Assembly (NCBI GenBank): GCA_029961685.1
Contig: JARWKL010000005.1
Span: 45,458,211-45,522,210, forward strand
Length of the DNA: 64,000 nucleotides
Source: Aristolochia californica
Taxonomy: Eukaryota > Streptophyta > Magnoliopsida > Piperales > Aristolochiaceae
Reading direction: 5' to 3'
The notes beneath the pieces are model-generated. The model was not told where the DNA came from. It did not search any database and saw nothing but the letters and a program-made list of their open reading frames with translations. Made by a program: the position numbers and the translations under genes. Positions 59,628-64,000 of the stretch are shown piece by piece (position 1 is the first letter of the stretch; the number at the start of each line of letters is the position of its first letter).

Positions 59628-61104
59628 TCACACTGCAACACAAAAAGATGAGCTCAGAGGTGCTGGCAAGACACAAACTACATGAGGACTAGCTGGATTG
59701 CAGCTTATGTTGTCATCCCCCTCCTCAGGAAGACCTAGCTGTGGGGGGCGAACATAGCCAGCCACCAGGGGGACACATGTTATGGAGATAACTATCCTTG
59801 AACCTGCATATTAGGCATCAGTGGCTCAGCAGAAATAACTGAACACATAACTTAGAAATAAATAAAAGGGTAAATGATATATAAACCTTGCTGCTTAGAC
59901 AATGATACATGGCCACGCTTTCTCCCTGCAATCATCCAATGTACAGCATTTGCCTTGATTTCATAGAGCACTTCATCCTGCGGTGTAAAAAGTAAAAAAT
60001 AAAATTACAAAGTTGGCAAGAGTAAATGTCTAGCTTATTTATTATCAATGAGAAGATAAAGTGCTACTTGAAAAGTTCTCTCTTTTTCTAATCGAGTACT
60101 CTATATATACTTAAGAATGAAACAAAGTACAAACCTAGGATAAAGTAGAATTGTGGGATCTGAGAATCAGCACATGGACAAACCCAATCAAGTATCAGGA
60201 ATGGACCTTTATTGAGCTCTGAGTTCAGGCTCATTAACTTTGACCAGATGGCATCTAAAACTTGTGTCCTATCAATTAAGGAACTCACCTCTTTCTTAAT
60301 ACTGGATAGGTTACTTTCAGCAGTAGAAGGGTTTTCCCCATAGGCAAACATGAAGGTCAATGTCAAGTATAATATAAATGGTTTTTCAAGAACAGGGTTG
60401 AATCCTTTGCATATCCTAATAGCTTTCTAAGTGCACCAAGAAAGGAAATTTCAGCTTACTTTGTCTGTAGAGGGTAATGTTTTATTTAAGCCCTTCATCC
60501 TTTCCACTCTCCATTTCATGCTAACAAGCTGACCAACTCTAAGTCCATCTGCTGGTAAGGGAAGGAAGCCAACTGCCAGACATGGATCCAGAACAGGCCT
60601 CTGCAAAACTAGGGCACTCTTGTAAAGTAATTCTCCTGCATCATTGGTAAGAGGAACCTTTGAACTTGAAGTAGATGCTGCAACTGGAGTATGTGCTCCA
60701 ACAGTTCTATCACCCTTGATCTGATATCGGATATTCAATACATTATCCAGTTGAAGTATCTTTTTCTCATCTAGAACAATCCAACAACCTGTTAGCATCT
60801 TGTAGAGAAACTGACTGGGTTTAATGATGAGCAACAATCATCTGTAATATTTTATAATTTAGGATGAAGCTAATGAAGGCCAGAACAGTTCTTTTCATCA
60901 GGGAAAAGTCTTACCTCCATTGGACATGTTTCCCAAGCAAATGCTGAAAAGAATTCCAGCTCTAGAAGTTGGAGAGATGACAAGTGGGAAGAAGCTTGAA
61001 GTTGGTCTCCCATCTCTGCTTCCTTTATGAAGGAAACCAGCTTGCAGGTCCAGCCAGGCATCATTGATGGTTAAGGTAGCCTTAACTTGGGAGTGCAAGG
61101 TCAC
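59628..61104 (-). CDS. TRS130: TRAPPII subunit TRS130/TRAPPC10 (CLUB), last four exons
   Basis: Four exons join in phase: 61104-60915, 60770-60460, 59977-59887 and 59803-59628, giving the C-terminal 255 residues. Recognisable blocks are NDAWLDLQAGF, DGRPTSSFFPLVISPTSRAG, LNIRYQIKGDRTVGAHTPV, LVLQRPVLDPCLAVGFLPLP, GLRVGQLVSMKWRVERMK, DEVLYEIKANAVHWMIAGRK, and VPLVAGYVRPPQLGLPE near the stop. These match plant TRS130, a TRAPPII-specific subunit needed for Rab GTPase activation at the trans-Golgi and for cytokinesis. The full plant protein is about 1250 residues, so most exons lie beyond the right edge. No upstream exon was found in 61105-64000, implying an intron of at least 2.9 kb with LINE inserts. 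Confidence 0.9.
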
Positions 61105-62754
61105 CTTTGACAATTTGCACAACAAAATCACTTCAAAAATTAAAATAAACCAAATTTGACAAAGCTATTAAGCATTTGAAAAGAGTCTGTTCTTGTAAGT
61201 TTAGAGTGTGTGCCAACTCGTTAGTACTCAGTGAAATCATGTGATCCTTCTGCAAGACCTAATAAGGCAGAAGCTACCACATTGGTTTTGATAACTACAA
61301 TTAAAAAAACCTATCAATTAAAGAAAGATTGTGCCAACTTAAATCATGCCAACTGCATGTTTATGCACAAAGTTGTTTAAACAAAAATTTGCAATATCCT
61401 TACTCGTAAGAAACCATACTTTTTGTCATTAATTTATGTGTGTCAAAGTTGGGACCAGTTCCTCCTAAATTGAATAGCTGAAGCTACAAGACCTCTTCCC
61501 AAATAAGAAGCACAAGAACTTTCAAGCCTAAAGCAATGCACTTATCCTTGGACAATTAGCCTGAAATTTAGCGTACTCGTACAGCCATAGAATGTGAAAA
61601 TTTTAAAGACCAATACTCCCTCTCCTATCTTGGACTAAACTAACAACTTGGCCCAAGACATGGAGAACATACAGACATGGAGCACATGGAACACACATGG
61701 ACCATTAAATTAAAACAGATGAGCTTGGATTTGCTCCAATACCAGTGAAGTTGGGTTGTTTCCTCCAAAAATTATTAACCACAGAAAGAGCACCTCTTTC
61801 CAAGTAATAAACACATGATCTCTCCAAGACCAAAGCAATATGAAACTACTTTTTCCCAACAACTCTCACTCTTACAAAACAAACCTAAGATGTGGAGCAC
61901 TAGTATAACCAAAGAATGATGGGATTTTTATGACCAAAAATATGAAAGAAACGAATGTAGCAGGCCATAGAAATAGAAGAGTACCACATGGTCCAAAGTT
62001 AAGGCCCATCCTTCCAGGAGCAACATAGTGTAACTTGCTTCCAAGCGAACAGATGTGCTCCAGGAGAATCATAAATTTTCCAAGTCATGAAATAAAGGTG
62101 TGGCTGATCAACTACCTGACATTTTGTTTTATGGTACAAGCCTAGTTATAAGGAAGGGATCATTGGAAATGATGAAGACGAGTGATTTCCAAATCATTAG
62201 GAGTTCTTGATATCCACTTATGCACCATCACATAACCAGTACAGTTGATACAGCCCAAAGTACAGTTACAGAGCTCGATATGTGGCCTAACTTCAAAAGC
62301 AGATGAGGTCCACTAAGATCAATTTGAACGACTTGAAAAAGAATTTGTGAAGAAGAGACCTAAAAGAAACTTCGAAGAAAATATCATGGTATTGCTACGC
62401 AAGCAGCTTCTTTTTAAGAAAGTTTAAATAATTTATCCATCACATTAGGCCAAGAAGTGGAAGGAAGTAATTTAGTCATTTGATTTCAATTGTCAGGTTA
62501 TTTACTATCTCTGGTTCTTTTTTCTTTTCCTTTTGCTCTTAGTTAATAAGCCCATAAGTTACTAATTAAGATAATGCACCTCTATAATTTAGATCTCCCT
62601 CATCTCGGTTACGAATTTTAAATGAAAACACTATTTTTCTCTCCAATCTCTAAATTCATTTCAGTCAAAGCTGGGTTTTTTTTTTTTTCAAATGGAGAAG
62701 CTGAAATTATCAAACCCTAGGACAGAATTCTACCTTTCTAGGTTAGAGGCTTTT

Positions 62755-63210
62755 ATTATTTTTGTCGAGAAAAGACTATTGTATTCAGAGCCAAAAGGCA
62801 AAAAAATCAAGAAAGATCAAACAAGGGGATCCCCTACAATGAGAGATTGAAGGAAAATCTGCTCTTTAACAAGGGATTCAGCTAAACTATTAACTGGTCT
62901 AGGAACAGGATGCCAATTACAGAAAGGGCTTGAAAAATCCTGAATTTTACAAAAACAACTCCAATGACACCAAGGGGAGTTTTTTCCACAAACACTAGCT
63001 AATGACACTTTTTGAATCCCCTTCAATCTGGAGTTGAAATCGGCTACGAAAGATATGAAGCCCTTGCATAAGAGTGAATAATTCAGCAGTTGTCAAATCC
63101 GAAACACCAATAGAACCTGCATAAGAGGCAAGAATCTGGCCAGATGAATCTCTAAACACTCCTTTGATACTCAAAGGACCAGGATTTCCAAGAGAAGAAC
63201 AGGTTAGAGG
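62755..63210 (-). mobile_element. LINE RNase H remnant
   Basis: The minus strand reads SLGNPGPLSIKGVFRDSSGQ, ILASYAGSIGVSDLTTAELF, FQLQIEGDSKSV and then PVPRPVNSLAESLVKEQIFL. This is the RNase H fold of plant LINE ORF2 with its end and a short 3' tail. Stops interrupt it. Confidence 0.75.
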
Positions 63211-63799
63211 CTAGTTAAGGAGCAAACTAACCATTTTTACAGCTTTCCAACAGATCTAAAGTGCAAATTTGATCTGTAAAGTGTGTTATATATTCCACAC
63301 CTACATTGGTATGACTTCTAAGAACATGGAGATCACAATCTCCTTAGATGCCTGAATATTCCTTTGCCCATCACCTATACCGTTACAACTAATAAACTAA
63401 CCCATTGCATTCAACCAGAACCTTGAATTAGCCTCATGTCAACTATTACAAAAGTAGAATCTTTTTATTTGCTATAAGCTCCAAGGATTGGTGTCAACTC
63501 AAAAACATTTAAGCCACATAATTTCTTCTTTTCTGAATGATAGACAATTTGATCATAGAGAAGAGAAAATGTTAGGTGTTTCCCTATTATATGGGGTAAT
63601 TAGGTTCATGTCGGGTAAATTGAGTTTTATTAATATGAGGGGCAGCACAATCATTTTTTTCTTCGTAATATGGTCTTAAGGAGAGTTTTTTGTCAATAAA
63701 GAGAATGAAAAAGCTGGAGAACAGAGGTCACGTCCAATGGGGATAACACTCCTAATTGAGTGATCTCTGTTTCTTATTCAAGAAGAGATTTAGAAGGAG

Positions 63800-64000
63800 A
63801 TACTAGACTTCTTTTTGGATGATGGAAAATTGTATTTAAGAAAAACAAAGAATACAGAATACAGAAATAAGCTAACAGAGAATCATCAATGAAGATCTCG
63901 TATAAACAACAAGAAGTTGAAGGGAAATCCCTTCTTTAGCTAGAGATTCTGCCACAGTAGTTACTAAGCGATGGACATATTACCAAGTGGTGTGAAGTGA
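63800..64000 (-). mobile_element. Second LINE tail, cut by the window edge
   Basis: The stretch is similar in layout to 62755-62900 (CTT/AAG-rich tail followed by AAATCCCTTCTTTAGCTAGAGATTC, comparable with AAATCTGCTCTTTAACAAGGGATTC), so it is probably the end of another RNase H remnant that continues past 64000. Confidence 0.4.

Larger units (their letters stand above)
61105..64000. other. Probable TRS130 intron with LINE remnants
   Basis: No exon recognised between 61105 and the right edge. The sequence is AT-rich and includes two minus-strand LINE pieces (62755-63210 and 63800-64000). Confidence 0.45.

Noticed and set aside
60088..60366. 92-codon minus-strand frame inside the TRS130 region
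   Set aside because: It falls in the intron between two exons that join in phase, and does not match TRS130.
1..64000. Functional tRNA, rRNA, CRISPR arrays or bacterial-type operons
   Set aside because: None seen. The only tRNA-like sequence is the short retroposed insert at 32424-32510, whose box B is poor.

Overview
The window is nuclear DNA of a flowering plant. The genes have introns with GT/AG borders, and several match plant-specific or plant-typical families: a DUF246-type O-fucosyltransferase, a GH3 acyl-amido synthetase of the GH3.10 type, a CHR27/CHR28-type SNF2-RING ATPase, GID8, and a TRAPPII TRS130 subunit. Long AT-rich spacers and introns carry Copia, LINE, Mutator-like and hAT-like sequences. 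I cannot fix the species. Everything here was read by eye, so exon borders are inferred from splice consensus, reading phase and remembered family sequence.

Layout, 1-24 kb. A LINE tail (1-345) lies beside the 5' part of an O-fucosyltransferase gene on the minus strand (774-3289, five exons; the rest lies beyond the left edge). A complete Mutator-like element with long terminal inverted repeats and a perfect 9-bp target duplication occupies 4391-5908. Next come an intron-poor membrane methyltransferase (8392-9315, +), a lipid-anchored disordered protein starting MGCC (11063-11896, +), a small single-pass membrane protein (15878-16679, -), a kelch-repeat protein (19928-21019, -) and a small basic protein (23238-23573, +).

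Layout, 24-49 kb. GID8 of the CTLH E3 ligase (24120-28813, -) and a 1279-residue SNF2-RING protein (30120-44770, +) are divergently transcribed from a 1.3-kb spacer. The SNF2 gene has 13 exons. Its 5.8-kb first intron holds a Copia element that itself contains a tRNA-like short insertion and a LINE fragment. Its 3.6-kb tenth intron holds another LINE and splits the RING domain. A four-exon GH3.10-like gene (45746-48454, -) follows tail to tail.

Layout, 49-64 kb. This stretch is dominated by repeats: a diverged duplicated segment (49003-49380 and 51819-52180), a composite AT-rich repeat with hAT-like ends, a perfect 94-bp-arm palindrome (51713-51904) abutting one of those ends, and a nearly complete but mutated Copia element (52250-57647) with matching 182-bp LTRs. 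Beyond it lie two exon-like open fragments of unknown origin, the last four exons of a TRS130/TRAPPC10 gene (59628-61104, -), and two further LINE remnants.

The host genes do not form a pathway; they are independent plant genes. The least explained structure is the perfect palindrome beside a transposon-like end. The richest evolutionary record is the stack of insertions in the introns of the SNF2 gene.
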